From positions 2,066,501-2,130,500 of the forward strand of contig NZ_JAPJZK010000001.1 of the NCBI RefSeq assembly GCF_026309355.1: a DNA stretch of 64,000 bases, written 5' to 3'. Within the stretch, counting starts at the first letter, position 1, and each line of letters opens with the position of its first letter. A program made the position numbers and the translations under genes. Positions 42,812-52,153 of this stretch are shown here, one piece after another. A model generated the notes under the pieces. That model was not told the origin of the DNA, ran no database searches, and saw only the letters and a list, made by a program, of their open reading frames with translations. This DNA comes from Spartinivicinus marinus (GTDB lineage: Bacteria > Pseudomonadota > Gammaproteobacteria > Pseudomonadales > Zooshikellaceae).

Positions 42812-44179
42812 TTAAATTATTTTTATATCAACCAAAGCACCCGATTCATCATAGGTAAAATCATATTGAGCTTGAGTAGTTACCAGTGAAGTGATTTTAC
42901 CTTCCTCATCACGTGCTAACTTAAGTAAGGAAAAACTGATTTTTTCGCTAGCAAAATCAAATGCGATGGTTTTTGGTTTGCCTTCACTCAGCAATTCAGC
43001 AACTCTAAACAACTGCTTTATAGCACCTGTTTGGCCTTGCTGCCAAGACTCCACAGCATTAGCTAATGTTTGATGCGTAGCAAACAGCCAGCTACTGATA
43101 GAACTTGCAAGCTCTCCATCTACTACAACAGTTTGACCCAGCTTGGTTTTACTTTTAGCGTTAGCCGTTTGCCTTTTAGCTAATTCTTTTCCTAACTCTG
43201 CTAACAGTAGTTGTAAGAAGTGTTGTCTAGCTGCAACACTGCTTGTAGCGGGCCGCTTAACCACTAGATCACTATTGACAGACGTCAGTTTGGGCAAACT
43301 CAAACTAACCGTATTACTCTCATAAGTGTTCACAACTTCATTACTATTGACAACACCTCTTTTTATCAGCTGAGAATGCTGGGTTTGAATATGAATAAAA
43401 CGGATATTGAGCAACTGTTTTGGTAACTTGGAAATTAGTTGACTGATTTGTTTGACTTCATGATCCAGGAGTTGGTCATTATCAAGCAGTAATAGACCAT
43501 AGTTTTCTAATAGCTTTTGTCGTCGACCACCCCAATGGCCCACTAACTCATTGGGTACCTGGCTTTGGTTAGCATCGAGGTAATTAATAGCCAACTGCTG
43601 TTTTATATGAGGCCACCACTGATAGTTATTGTCTCTAATTGGTGCATCAACTAAAGGTATTTGTTGCCATATATATTGATAGACGCGTCGTAGATTAATA
43701 GCAATTGCTTCTGTTTGGCTGTATTGATTCAAGAACGCCAGCTGATTAAAAAACGATCTAGCTTCTTCAGGATTCTGCTCAAACCACTCTGCTAATTGTT
43801 GGCCCTGTTCATCAAATGGCTTCAATAATTTGTTCGCCAAAACCTCTGCTAACGCCGGATTAACCTTTTGGCGTATATCTTGGTATTTTTCGGAAAACGC
43901 AAAACCTAAATAGCCAAAGTAAACCTTTAGGTGGTCAGTAAAAGCCTGGTGTTGAAAAAAGTCTTTAAAAAATTTACTGTAATCTTCTCTTGCATAGCTG
44001 TTTTGCCGAAAGATTTTGAATGCACTACTCGCATCAGCCTGGCTCCAACCTTTTGCAAGCGTCTCAAGATTCTTGGTTAGTGTGTTTTGGTCTGGCTCGG
44101 ATAAGTCTGCATAGCTTGGACCTCCATATAAGACAGTAGCCAAAACAGCCATGATGCTCCAGCGTAAAATGGGTTTCAT
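42812..44179 (-). CDS. Exported protein of unknown function
   Basis: 455 residues from ATG 44179, with AAGG nine bases upstream; the 24-base-longer frame starts at TTG. Signal peptide about 1-25 (MAVLATVLYGGPSYA). The rest is largely helical and rich in Gln and Leu, with repeated LLEN/LLLDN-like segments in the middle and a beta-rich C-terminal 50 residues (FDFASEKISFSLLKL...YDFTYDESGALVDIKI). I recognise no family. It has no operon partner; gmhA lies 495 bases upstream. Confidence 0.6.
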   Translation of the reverse strand: MKPILRWSIMAVLATVLYGGPSYADLSEPDQNTLTKNLETLAKGWSQADASSAFKIFRQNSYAREDYSKFFKDFFQHQAFTDHLKVYFGYLGFAFSEKYQDIRQKVNPALAEVLANKLLKPFDEQGQQLAEWFEQNPEEARSFFNQLAFLNQYSQTEAIAINLRRVYQYIWQQIPLVDAPIRDNNYQWWPHIKQQLAINYLDANQSQVPNELVGHWGGRRQKLLENYGLLLLDNDQLLDHEVKQISQLISKLPKQLLNIRFIHIQTQHSQLIKRGVVNSNEVVNTYESNTVSLSLPKLTSVNSDLVVKRPATSSVAARQHFLQLLLAELGKELAKRQTANAKSKTKLGQTVVVDGELASSISSWLFATHQTLANAVESWQQGQTGAIKQLFRVAELLSEGKPKTIAFDFASEKISFSLLKLARDEEGKITSLVTTQAQYDFTYDESGALVDIKII

Positions 44180-44203
44180 CACTGCATACCTTGGTTTGTA
44201 CAA

Positions 44204-44564
44204 GTTTCTGCAGTATAGAATAAGAGGTCAGCTGAGCTGGTTCCGTGACTGTTATCCTATTTTACAGTTGAAAACTAATAAGAAATGAACTCTATGAATT
44301 ATATTCAATACAAATATGAAAGCAGATCGCATCCAAATCGCTAACCGCTTTTACTAATCGCGCTTGAGTAACTTTACTTATACGAAGCGAGTAGTATAGA
44401 TAAGATTGAATGATTGATTGTTTTAGTTTTATGTAGACAAATACCAAAATGGGTTTAAGCCCACCAAAAATATCAGGATAGTCTTTAATAAAAGATAGTG
44501 GGCATTCAAAAATTTATTTATAGTTTTTTTTAACTAAACATCCATTTGCATCACACTAGTTTAC
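44204..44564. other. Intergenic region downstream of gmhA
   Basis: AT-rich, no gene or repeat visible; it holds the promoter of the exported-protein gene. Confidence 0.4.
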
Positions 44565-44601
44565 CAAAAAATCCTCTTAGCCTCTTCTACTTTTGAGGCT
44601 A
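44565..44601 (-). terminator. Terminator of gmhA
   Basis: On the minus strand TAGCCTC pairs with GAGGCTA, followed by AGAGGA and a run of six Ts, about 75 bases after the gmhA stop. Confidence 0.6.
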
Positions 44602-44673
44602 TTTGGGAGGACTGTTAGCTTAGCAATCTATTTTCCAGGTGCTCCTAAAAACATCTAGTAACAGGCAGGCAAG

Positions 44674-45261
44674 TTATTGATAGTTTTCAGGAAATAATTC
44701 GCGCTCTACTAACTCCATAAAAATATGGATGACTTTAATATGCAGCTCCTGCACCCGGTCAGCAAATTGTCCGCCTGGTGTACAAATATGGATATCTGCT
44801 AGATCACCTAACGCACAATTAGTTTTCCCCGTCATCCCAATTACAGTTACTCCTTTTTGTTTGGCTACTTCTGCTGCAGCAATAATATTCTTGCTGGTAC
44901 CACTGGTACTAATAGCTAGTAAGGTGTCCCCTGCACGCGCATGGCTGTCTACATAACGAGCAAAGACATGTTCATAACCAAAGTCATTTGATACACAGCT
45001 TAAGTGGCTGGGATCACTGATAGCAATAGCTGGTAGACCTTTCCGATTAAGTCGGTAGCGTCCTGATAGCTCTTCTGCAAAGTGCATAGCATCACACATT
45101 GAACCACCATTACCACAACTATATACATGCCCACCCTGCTTAAAAGTGGCTGTTAATGCTGCTGCTGCTTTAGTGATTTGCTCGATCATCGCCTCATTAG
45201 ACAACAAGTTGTCCAGAGCCTGCTTTGCTTCAGTTAATGCCGCAAGAACGTGCGATTGCAT
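44674..45261 (-). CDS. gmhA: Sedoheptulose-7-phosphate isomerase GmhA (SIS domain)
   Basis: 195 residues from ATG 45261, with GGGAG five bases upstream; the 60-base longer frame is less likely. GmhA converts sedoheptulose 7-phosphate to D-glycero-manno-heptose 7-phosphate, the first step to LPS core heptose. Visible: [23 protein letters not shown], with Ser and zinc-site residues, [21 protein letters not shown] and the C-terminal [19 protein letters not shown], which carries the catalytic Glu and His. It stands alone rather than in a heptose operon. Confidence 0.92.
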   Translation of the reverse strand: MQSHVLAALTEAKQALDNLLSNEAMIEQITKAAAALTATFKQGGHVYSCGNGGSMCDAMHFAEELSGRYRLNRKGLPAIAISDPSHLSCVSNDFGYEHVFARYVDSHARAGDTLLAISTSGTSKNIIAAAEVAKQKGVTVIGMTGKTNCALGDLADIHICTPGGQFADRVQELHIKVIHIFMELVERELFPENYQ

Positions 45262-45548
45262 AAACACTCCCATAGTATTGATTGCAACGTAGTGTAGCTG
45301 CATTGTAGGCCGTTTGATCAAGAATGTCTAAAGCAACAGAACTACCATAAGTATGGCTTTACAACATGATAATAAACTTTATTTTTACTCTCCCTAAATT
45401 ATCCGCATATGCTTATCCAGAATTTTTTGATATGTACCATCCTCTGTACTAGCTTTTTATTTTGTAACACACTAGCGCTATAGTAAAATGCATTATTGAT
45501 ATTTGAAACCTTTAATCAATTTATTCATTATTTAAAAAAGGACTTACA

Positions 45549-46958
45549 ATGCATATAAACCAATATATAGTTCAAAAAATTCTCTACTCTGCAATTTTAT
45601 TTACAAACATTACCTTTGCCCAAAGTAGCTCAGATGATAACTATTCAGCTATAAACTCAGTTACAGCCAACCAGGAAACCCGTACATTTTTTGATGATAA
45701 ATGGGACAGTGAGTCAGATGCTGATGACCCTGCTGTTTGGGTTAACCCCCACGATAGCTCTAAAAGCCTAATTATTGGCACATTAAAAAAAGGGGGATTA
45801 GCCGTTTTTAATTTACAAGGAGATATGCTTCAACAAATCATTCCAGAAAAAAATCAAATTACTGGTTTACAAGGCCGCTATAATAATGTCGATATTTTAA
45901 CTGGCTATTTACTAGAAGATAGTCAAATGGATTTTGCCGTTGTTACTGATAGGGGGACTGACAAACTAAAAATATTCTCAATTGATTATCAAAGTGAAAA
46001 AAAACCTGTATTAACAGATATTACATCAAATAGTGTTCCTATGTTATTTAGTCGATCAATTGATGATGTCAAAACTAAGAATACTGCATACGGGTTAGCT
46101 GTTCATTATAATCAGAAACAGCAACAAAGTATGGGCTTTGTTACCCAGGCAAACCATACCAAAATAGCTCAAGTTAGCTTTTATACCACACCCATAGGAA
46201 AAATAAGTTACAAGGTTAATACATATCATTTATTGCCATCAGATTTTAATACAGAGAGCGATCCTCGTTGGTCACCATGCCAAGAAGATGATGGAGACCT
46301 GCCTCAACTAGAAGGGCTGGTTATAGACCCTCAGCGACAACAGCTTTATGCTAGCCAAGAGCAAGTAGGCATTTGGCAAATTCCTTATCAAACAGATCAG
46401 CTTAGTACAAAGCCAGGTTTACCACTCCTCATCGACACGGTTGCTAGTTTTGGTGTGCCCTATAAACGTATCTGGGATCCGTCTGAGGAAGAATACCAAT
46501 GCCATTGGCTTAACTCCCTCCCCCAAAACGCTCACTTAAGGGCCGATGTCGAAGGCCTTGCTTTATACCAACCACAACAAGGACAGCAATATTTGATTGC
46601 TTCAAGCCAAGGAGATGATCACTATGCTGTCTACCAGCTTAATCACCAACCTCTAAGCCAACAACCAGAGTTCATTGGCCGTTTTCAAATAAACAAAGGG
46701 CTAGTTGATGGCTCCAGCCATACTGATGGTATAGCTATTACAGCTCAAACAATTGGTGCACAATACCCTCAAGGCTTAATGGTAGTGCAAGACGGCAATG
46801 ATGAACCAATAAGCTTTGATTCAAAAGGTAGACAGCGTGAAAAAACAAACTTTAAGCTTGTTTCATGGGAAAAAATAAAACGCTATTTAAAACTTTATAG
46901 CCAATACGAATGGCTTTTAGGGGCGGCCGTCGAGCGACGAGGCCCCATGAGCCTATAA
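45549..46958 (+). CDS. Beta-propeller 3-phytase; C-terminus derived from a repeat
   Basis: 469 residues, signal peptide about 1-24. Phytase-family propeller: DDPAVWVNPHDSSKSLIIGTLKKGGL, NNVDI, FAVVTDRGTDKLKIFSID, EGLVIDPQRQQLYASQEQVGIW, DVEGLALYQ and SSHTDGIAITA. It releases phosphate from phytate using Ca, outside the cytoplasm. Codons 450-469 and the stop (from 46896) lie exactly in MITE-like repeat copy E, so the last 20 residues (ending in AAVERRGPMSL) are encoded by the insertion. The enzyme fold is complete without them. Monocistronic. Confidence 0.88.
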   Translation: MHINQYIVQKILYSAILFTNITFAQSSSDDNYSAINSVTANQETRTFFDDKWDSESDADDPAVWVNPHDSSKSLIIGTLKKGGLAVFNLQGDMLQQIIPEKNQITGLQGRYNNVDILTGYLLEDSQMDFAVVTDRGTDKLKIFSIDYQSEKKPVLTDITSNSVPMLFSRSIDDVKTKNTAYGLAVHYNQKQQQSMGFVTQANHTKIAQVSFYTTPIGKISYKVNTYHLLPSDFNTESDPRWSPCQEDDGDLPQLEGLVIDPQRQQLYASQEQVGIWQIPYQTDQLSTKPGLPLLIDTVASFGVPYKRIWDPSEEEYQCHWLNSLPQNAHLRADVEGLALYQPQQGQQYLIASSQGDDHYAVYQLNHQPLSQQPEFIGRFQINKGLVDGSSHTDGIAITAQTIGAQYPQGLMVVQDGNDEPISFDSKGRQREKTNFKLVSWEKIKRYLKLYSQYEWLLGAAVERRGPMSL

Positions 46959-47022
46959 ATAATAGGTGATTGGGGTGAGGAGTGATGACAACAAACCCTA
47001 AAAGTCATTCGTGAAGGGTATA
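46896..47022 (+). repeat. MITE-like dispersed repeat, full copy E, inside the phytase gene end
   Basis: 127 bp from TATAGCCAATACGAATGG to AAGTCATTCGTGAAGGGTAT then A. The hairpin arms GGCCCCATGAGCCTAT / ATAGGTGATTGGGG contain the phytase stop codon (46956-46958). Confidence 0.88.
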
Positions 47023-47041
47023 GTTGGTTGATTTTTTATTT

Positions 47042-47413
47042 CTACGACTGCTTTTTACCTGCTATGAAGTTGACTATAACAGCAGCTATTGTCAATCCCA
47101 GAAAGCTAGCCAATAGATCCAATAATGAAAAAGTTCTCGTTGAAAAGAACTGTTGAGTGATTTCCTCCAACGTTATAGCCAGCCCAAGAATAGCAGTAGT
47201 AATAACTATTTTTCGTGTTGGCCTAGCCACCAAAGTACTGACAACAGCCAAATTGACAAAAAAGCTTAATGTCCCCATCAACAGTATATGACCTACTTTG
47301 TCCCCTCCAGGAAAGTCATATAAGGCCTTTATTTCTGCTGGTAGTTGTCCTTTGCTTGCTAATATTACAATTGTTACAACTACTAGTACTGCAATCAACC
47401 CTAGCCATTTCAT
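47042..47413 (-). CDS. VanZ-like membrane protein
   Basis: 123 residues with four membrane helices (about 5-20, 40-58, 66-84, 95-114). The VanZ-type motifs DKVGHILLMGTLSFF (about 38-52) and ITLEEITQQFFSTRTFSLLDLLASFLG (about 80-106) are present. In VanA-type clusters VanZ is linked to glycopeptide tolerance; most bacterial homologues are of unknown role. Repeat copies E and F flank it closely on both sides. Confidence 0.8.
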   Translation of the reverse strand: MKWLGLIAVLVVVTIVILASKGQLPAEIKALYDFPGGDKVGHILLMGTLSFFVNLAVVSTLVARPTRKIVITTAILGLAITLEEITQQFFSTRTFSLLDLLASFLGLTIAAVIVNFIAGKKQS

Positions 47414-47455
47414 TACTAACCACTCTATAATACAAGTTCACAAAAATAAGTATTA

Positions 47456-47505
47456 TATACCAAAAGTGTAGGGTTTTTAGGGACGGCCGTCGAGCAACAA
47501 AGCAC
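47456..47505 (+). repeat. MITE-like repeat, left-half fragment F
   Basis: TATACCAAAAGTGTAGGGTT then TTTAGGGACGGCCGTCGAGC, matching the left half of copies D and E, and ending before the central hairpin. Confidence 0.75.
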
Positions 47506-47609
47506 TAAATTAAACCATACAAATCACGATTTATTTTTAGATATTATAAAATCATAATAACCTTTACTGTGCTGCAACTCTATAGGTATAACAGTTTTTA
47601 TAATCACTT

Positions 47610-49352
47610 CTAAGCAGATTTTTGCTGGTTATGCTGTGAAAGAGCTGCTTGTCGATGAACTGCCAAATAAGAAGGTGCAGCAGATACTGGCAGTTTATAA
47701 ACAAACTGCTTTCTTGCTTGATGAAAGGCACTTTCCGGAGCCATAAAACATTGCCACATTTTAGCCTCTTCTTCCTCTCGGTACTGTTTTAATGGTTTTA
47801 ATTGCTGATTCAAACGAAGTAACTGTTGTTTACGAAGAATAAGCTGTCTCACTGTTTTCTTATGGCTATACCACTCACAAACCTTATGAAGGCTGCGTAA
47901 AAAACCCTTTGGTTGAGAAGGTAAAACTTCATCAGCCAAGCCCACTTTTACAGCTTCTGTTGCCAGTAATGGAAGACAATTTGCCATTAGCTTGCTAGCC
48001 TGTTGCTCACCTACTCGCCGAGGCAGATTAAAGCTCCAATATTCAGAACCATAAAGCCCCATGTGCTGATAATAAGGAGACAAAATAACACCTTCTCGGA
48101 TTAATACTTTGTCACAGGCAAGCGCCAACATTACACCACCTGCAGCTGCATTTTCTTTCAATGCAGCTATTGTCAGTTTGTTTTCTGTCGTTAGAATTGC
48201 TTCAACCAAGTCATTTATTTGTTTTAAGTTTTCCCAAGCTTCTAAACCAGGCTCGGGACTGGCTTCAATAGTATTCAGGTTAATACCGTTTGCCCAAAAA
48301 TCAGTCCCTCCCATTAAAACCAGTACTTGAGTTGGCCTTTCCAAAGCTTCCCGATAGGCTTTTAATAAACGGTAACACTGCCCTGTACTCATTGCTCCAT
48401 TATAAAAGTTAAAGTGCAAATACCCTACTTGAGCATCTTCCTCATAGTGAATGTCCTGCCATGTCGCAGGGTCAAAACCTGGCAATCCTTCATCAACTAG
48501 TTCAGGCACTTGTTGTAAATGATCTGCTAAATACTCTGCCGCAGGCAACTTAATCTTGGGCTCAACCACACTCACTTGTTTTAAATGAGTTAACCAAATA
48601 GCACCATCACGAGTTGCACGACAAATTGCCTGACTTTTTTGTGCAATAATTTCTCCAGGTGAAGCATTTCTAGTTTTATTGAGGATTTTTTCTTGATGCG
48701 CATTAAATAAATAATAAGCTTTGCCATTAATCAAATCTTTTACACCAGGAAAACTTTCTGCAGCACGAAGTTTTGCTAATATTTCAGTAGTACTATCCTG
48801 CTGCCAGTCAATACTCCGCTGGTTTTGTTTCATTAATGGTTGCCAGTTCCCCTTTACATCATGTTTAGTGTAATCTAAAGGCTCGGGCTTATATGTTTTT
48901 GCTTCCAATTGTTTAAGAGCTGTTAAAATTAACTCCACAGCCGCTTCAGTGATTTGGTGACGATAAGTAGTTGACTTATTAGCCTTTGGCAGTTTGAATG
49001 ATTGGCTTCCCCATATATCACCTGCATCATACTCCTCTGCAGCCTCAACTAATGTTACTCCCCAATAGTGCTTTTGCTGGTAAATAGCCCAATCCAATGC
49101 GGATGGCCCTCGATCGCCTTTAATCCCAGGATGAACAATCCAACAAAGGTAGTGCTGCCAAATCGAGCGGGGTATTGCCTGTTTTAAAAAAGGGCAAATA
49201 ACCAACTCAGGTTCAAACAAAGCAACAGCTTCTTTCATTTGCTGTTCAGTGCTAGCATATTCTACTGACACCCAATAGTTTCTTTGCCGAAGCTCAGCAT
49301 AAACACGCTGACTTAAGCCGTTAAATGCAGACACTAATAGCAGTATTTTCAT
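47610..49352 (-). CDS. hoxX: HoxX-like hydrogenase maturation protein (formyl transferase plus enoyl-CoA hydratase domains)
   Basis: 580 residues, usual for HoxX. The N-terminal formyl-THF transferase-like domain carries VHPGIKGDRGPSALDWAI (about 73-90) and GVTLVEAAEEYDAGDIW. The C-terminal crotonase-fold domain carries VLMGGTDFWANGINLN (about 348-363) and ENAAAGGVMLALACDKV (about 403-419). HoxX makes the CO ligand of [NiFe] hydrogenases from formyl-THF via formyl-CoA. No hydrogenase structural or hyp genes occur in this window; the neighbours are VanZ-like and kynA. Either the hydrogenase is elsewhere or the protein has another use. Confidence 0.87.
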   Translation of the reverse strand: MKILLLVSAFNGLSQRVYAELRQRNYWVSVEYASTEQQMKEAVALFEPELVICPFLKQAIPRSIWQHYLCWIVHPGIKGDRGPSALDWAIYQQKHYWGVTLVEAAEEYDAGDIWGSQSFKLPKANKSTTYRHQITEAAVELILTALKQLEAKTYKPEPLDYTKHDVKGNWQPLMKQNQRSIDWQQDSTTEILAKLRAAESFPGVKDLINGKAYYLFNAHQEKILNKTRNASPGEIIAQKSQAICRATRDGAIWLTHLKQVSVVEPKIKLPAAEYLADHLQQVPELVDEGLPGFDPATWQDIHYEEDAQVGYLHFNFYNGAMSTGQCYRLLKAYREALERPTQVLVLMGGTDFWANGINLNTIEASPEPGLEAWENLKQINDLVEAILTTENKLTIAALKENAAAGGVMLALACDKVLIREGVILSPYYQHMGLYGSEYWSFNLPRRVGEQQASKLMANCLPLLATEAVKVGLADEVLPSQPKGFLRSLHKVCEWYSHKKTVRQLILRKQQLLRLNQQLKPLKQYREEEEAKMWQCFMAPESAFHQARKQFVYKLPVSAAPSYLAVHRQAALSQHNQQKSA

Positions 49353-49546
49353 TACCTCGTCCTTGATGTTATACCTGGCTAAGTCCTGATGATAGCTAGC
49401 CTGGATATTTCATCGATTATCCGGGCTTGGAGTCATTAAAAACTAAAGAATAAACGCGGTTGTTCGCTAAACCTAAACTTAATCCTATACAATTAAGTAA
49501 TTTTTGATATACATCAATTAATAACAAACATAAGGCAGGATGCACA

Positions 49547-50638
49547 ATGAAAAAAAATCAAGACGTATATTATGGCGATTACCTACAGCTCAATAAACTA
49601 TTAGATAGTCAGCACTTACTAAGTAGCGATTACAATAACACTGCTCATGATGAAATGCTGTTTATCATCACCCATCAAGCTTATGAGCTCTGGTTCAAAC
49701 AAATACTACATGAACTACGCACAATCCAAACCGTATTTGAACAAAAACCTATAGATGACAAACAGCTAGGGGTAGCTACTCATCGGTTGGAGCGCATCTT
49801 AGCCATACAGACATTAATGATTGAACAAGTAAACGTACTTGAAACCATGACCCCTTTAGACTTCCTTGATTTTAGAGATTACTTAGTACCTGCGTCTGGA
49901 TTTCAAAGCGTACAGTTTAAAGAAATAGAAATTCGTTTTGGTCTAAAAAGTCGTTATCGCATTGCTTTTGACCAACAGAACTTTTATCGTCGACTCAAAA
50001 CAGAGCATCAGGAATATTTAAAAAATCTCGAATTGCAACCCAGCTTACTAGAACAAATAGATCAATGGTTAGCCAGATTACCTTTCCTAAATTTTGGTGA
50101 ATTTAATTTCTGGCAAAGCTATCAGCAAGCAGTTAATAATATGTTAAACCGAGACGAGCAAATCATTACCAACAACCCTCATTTAGGCGCAGACGAAAAA
50201 GATCAGCAATTAAACAGTCTGGCTGACACTCGTAATCAATTTAAGCAACTACTAGAACCCAAAGCCTATCAGTTGCAATTTGATACGGGGTTTTATCGAA
50301 TTAGTCAGGATGCTTTTTTAGCCGCTCTGTTTATCAGCCTATATAGAGATGAGCCGATGTTACAACAGCCTTATAAACTATTGACCTGTTTAATGGATAT
50401 CGATGAGCGTTTCTCCGCTTGGCGAACTCGTCATGCCCAAATGGCTTTACGCATGCTTGGCCGAAAAGTAGGTACTGGTGGTTCTTCCGGTCATGACTAC
50501 CTTGCCAAAGCCGCGAGTGGCAATAAAGTGTTCACTGATTTATTTACCCTTTCTACTTTCTTAATACCAAGCTCAAGCAGACCTGAATTACCAGATACCA
50601 TCAAGCAGTCGCTAGGTTTTTACTTATCTGGAACATAA
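49547..50638 (+). CDS. kynA: Tryptophan 2,3-dioxygenase
   Basis: 363 residues, haem enzyme that opens the indole ring of L-tryptophan to N-formylkynurenine. Family features: YYGDYLQLNKLL, HDEMLFIITHQAYELWFKQILHEL with the distal His, LETMTPLDFLDFRDYL, ASGFQSVQFKEIE, and near the end TGGSSGHDYLAKA, whose His is the proximal haem ligand region. It begins the pathway that the next gene may continue. ATG 49547 has AAGGCAGG about eight bases upstream. Confidence 0.93.
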   Translation: MKKNQDVYYGDYLQLNKLLDSQHLLSSDYNNTAHDEMLFIITHQAYELWFKQILHELRTIQTVFEQKPIDDKQLGVATHRLERILAIQTLMIEQVNVLETMTPLDFLDFRDYLVPASGFQSVQFKEIEIRFGLKSRYRIAFDQQNFYRRLKTEHQEYLKNLELQPSLLEQIDQWLARLPFLNFGEFNFWQSYQQAVNNMLNRDEQIITNNPHLGADEKDQQLNSLADTRNQFKQLLEPKAYQLQFDTGFYRISQDAFLAALFISLYRDEPMLQQPYKLLTCLMDIDERFSAWRTRHAQMALRMLGRKVGTGGSSGHDYLAKAASGNKVFTDLFTLSTFLIPSSSRPELPDTIKQSLGFYLSGT

Positions 50639-50840
50639 GGTCACCTCTCATATTTCCAACTGGCTATTTCCAAATACTCACTTAAGCTGCTACTACAAGC
50701 CTTGATGTAGCAGCTCATGTTATTAGTTATTAACCATTTCTCACCTATTCATCTTTTCTTTGCTATTCTATTGCCAAATACCAAGTTGCAGCTGAAGTCA
50801 GTAACCCGTTATTAAATAAATTATCGTTGCGAAGTATTAG

Positions 50841-52019
50841 ATGTATAAACATTGGTACCAACAATTTAACCAGTATCAAACTGATACCCTGTGGTTTACA
50901 GCCCATAGTCATCATTTTTGGCCAGATGTAACACTACAGGCAATGATGCGTTATTGGCATGACTCTGCCAGATTGGTTGATGATAAGTGGCAATATATTT
51001 TTTCTAGTATCATCCCAAAAGCACAACGGCATATCAGCCGATTACTCAACTATCCTTATCCAGAGCAAGTTACTTTCGCACCTAGTACTCACGAGCTATT
51101 AGTCAGGTTAATTTCCTGCTTTCCTGCTAGAAAGAAACTAACAGTATTAACCACTGATAGTGAGTTTTATAGTTTTAGCCGACAGCTAAAACGCTTGAAT
51201 GAAGAAAAATGGACCGAGACTACTGTTGTTAATACAGAACCATTTAATGGTTTTATTGAGCGATTTTATCAGGCCGCTAATACAAAAAAATATGACATCA
51301 TTTTTTTTAGCCATACCTTTTTCAACTCTGGCTACACTGTTCAAAATCTAAATGAAGTGATTGAAAAGCTATCTTCTCAATGCAGCATACTCATTGTCGA
51401 TGGCTATCATAGTTTTGCTGCCATACCTGTAGATTTATCTGAAATTGCTAATAATGTATTTTTTTTGGCTGGTGGCTATAAGTATGCACAGTCTGGAGAA
51501 GGCTGCTGCTTTTTACTCTCACCGCCTAAAGCTAACCAGTTGCGTCCATGGAATACAGGCTGGTTTGCAAATTTTTCACAATTGGAGGAAAGTGATTCCT
51601 CAGTGATAGGCTATGATAGTCACGGCCAACGATTTGCAGGAGCTACTTTCGATCCTACCGGTATTTATAGGCTAAATGCAGTATTTGATTTATGGCAAGA
51701 AAATAAAATCACCGTAGAAACTGTCCACCAACATGTCTTTGCCCTGCAGCAAGCTTTTCTACAATCAATCAGTACATCAAAACACCCATTATTAAACTAC
51801 CGTAACTTATTGTATATTCCCGAGTATGTTCATGGACATTTTTTAACATTCAAATTAGCAGACCGAGAAATATGCAAAAACTTATCCATTGCATTAAATA
51901 GCTTAAAAGTTAAAGTTGACTGCCGAGATAATCGAATTCGATTTGGCTTTGGCTTACAACATGATCTAGATGATATTAATCAGCTATTAGTTAGGCTAAA
52001 ACGACTACCTATAGCTTAA
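50841..52019 (+). CDS. kynU: Kynureninase-like PLP enzyme (class V aminotransferase fold)
   Basis: 392 residues. Class V fold: FTAHSHHFWPD at the N-terminus, HELLVRLISCFP, the Asp-containing ILIVDGYHSFAAIP (about 188-201) that holds the pyridine nitrogen, and GGYKYAQSGEG (about 213-223) with the PLP lysine. Position 202 bases after kynA suggests hydrolysis of kynurenine to anthranilate and alanine. Sequence is diverged from textbook KynU, so the exact substrate is inferred from context. A kynurenine formamidase gene is not in the window. Confidence 0.72.
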   Translation: MYKHWYQQFNQYQTDTLWFTAHSHHFWPDVTLQAMMRYWHDSARLVDDKWQYIFSSIIPKAQRHISRLLNYPYPEQVTFAPSTHELLVRLISCFPARKKLTVLTTDSEFYSFSRQLKRLNEEKWTETTVVNTEPFNGFIERFYQAANTKKYDIIFFSHTFFNSGYTVQNLNEVIEKLSSQCSILIVDGYHSFAAIPVDLSEIANNVFFLAGGYKYAQSGEGCCFLLSPPKANQLRPWNTGWFANFSQLEESDSSVIGYDSHGQRFAGATFDPTGIYRLNAVFDLWQENKITVETVHQHVFALQQAFLQSISTSKHPLLNYRNLLYIPEYVHGHFLTFKLADREICKNLSIALNSLKVKVDCRDNRIRFGFGLQHDLDDINQLLVRLKRLPIA

Positions 52020-52153
52020 CAGGACTAGAGGGAAACGAAACAGTTCCATCCATTTTCCCTCGTTTAAAAGTCTATTATAAAAAAGCCATTAAGTACAAAT
52101 ACTCTTAACTTGTAGTATCCAATGAAATTTTTTCGTTAAACAGCAATTACAAA

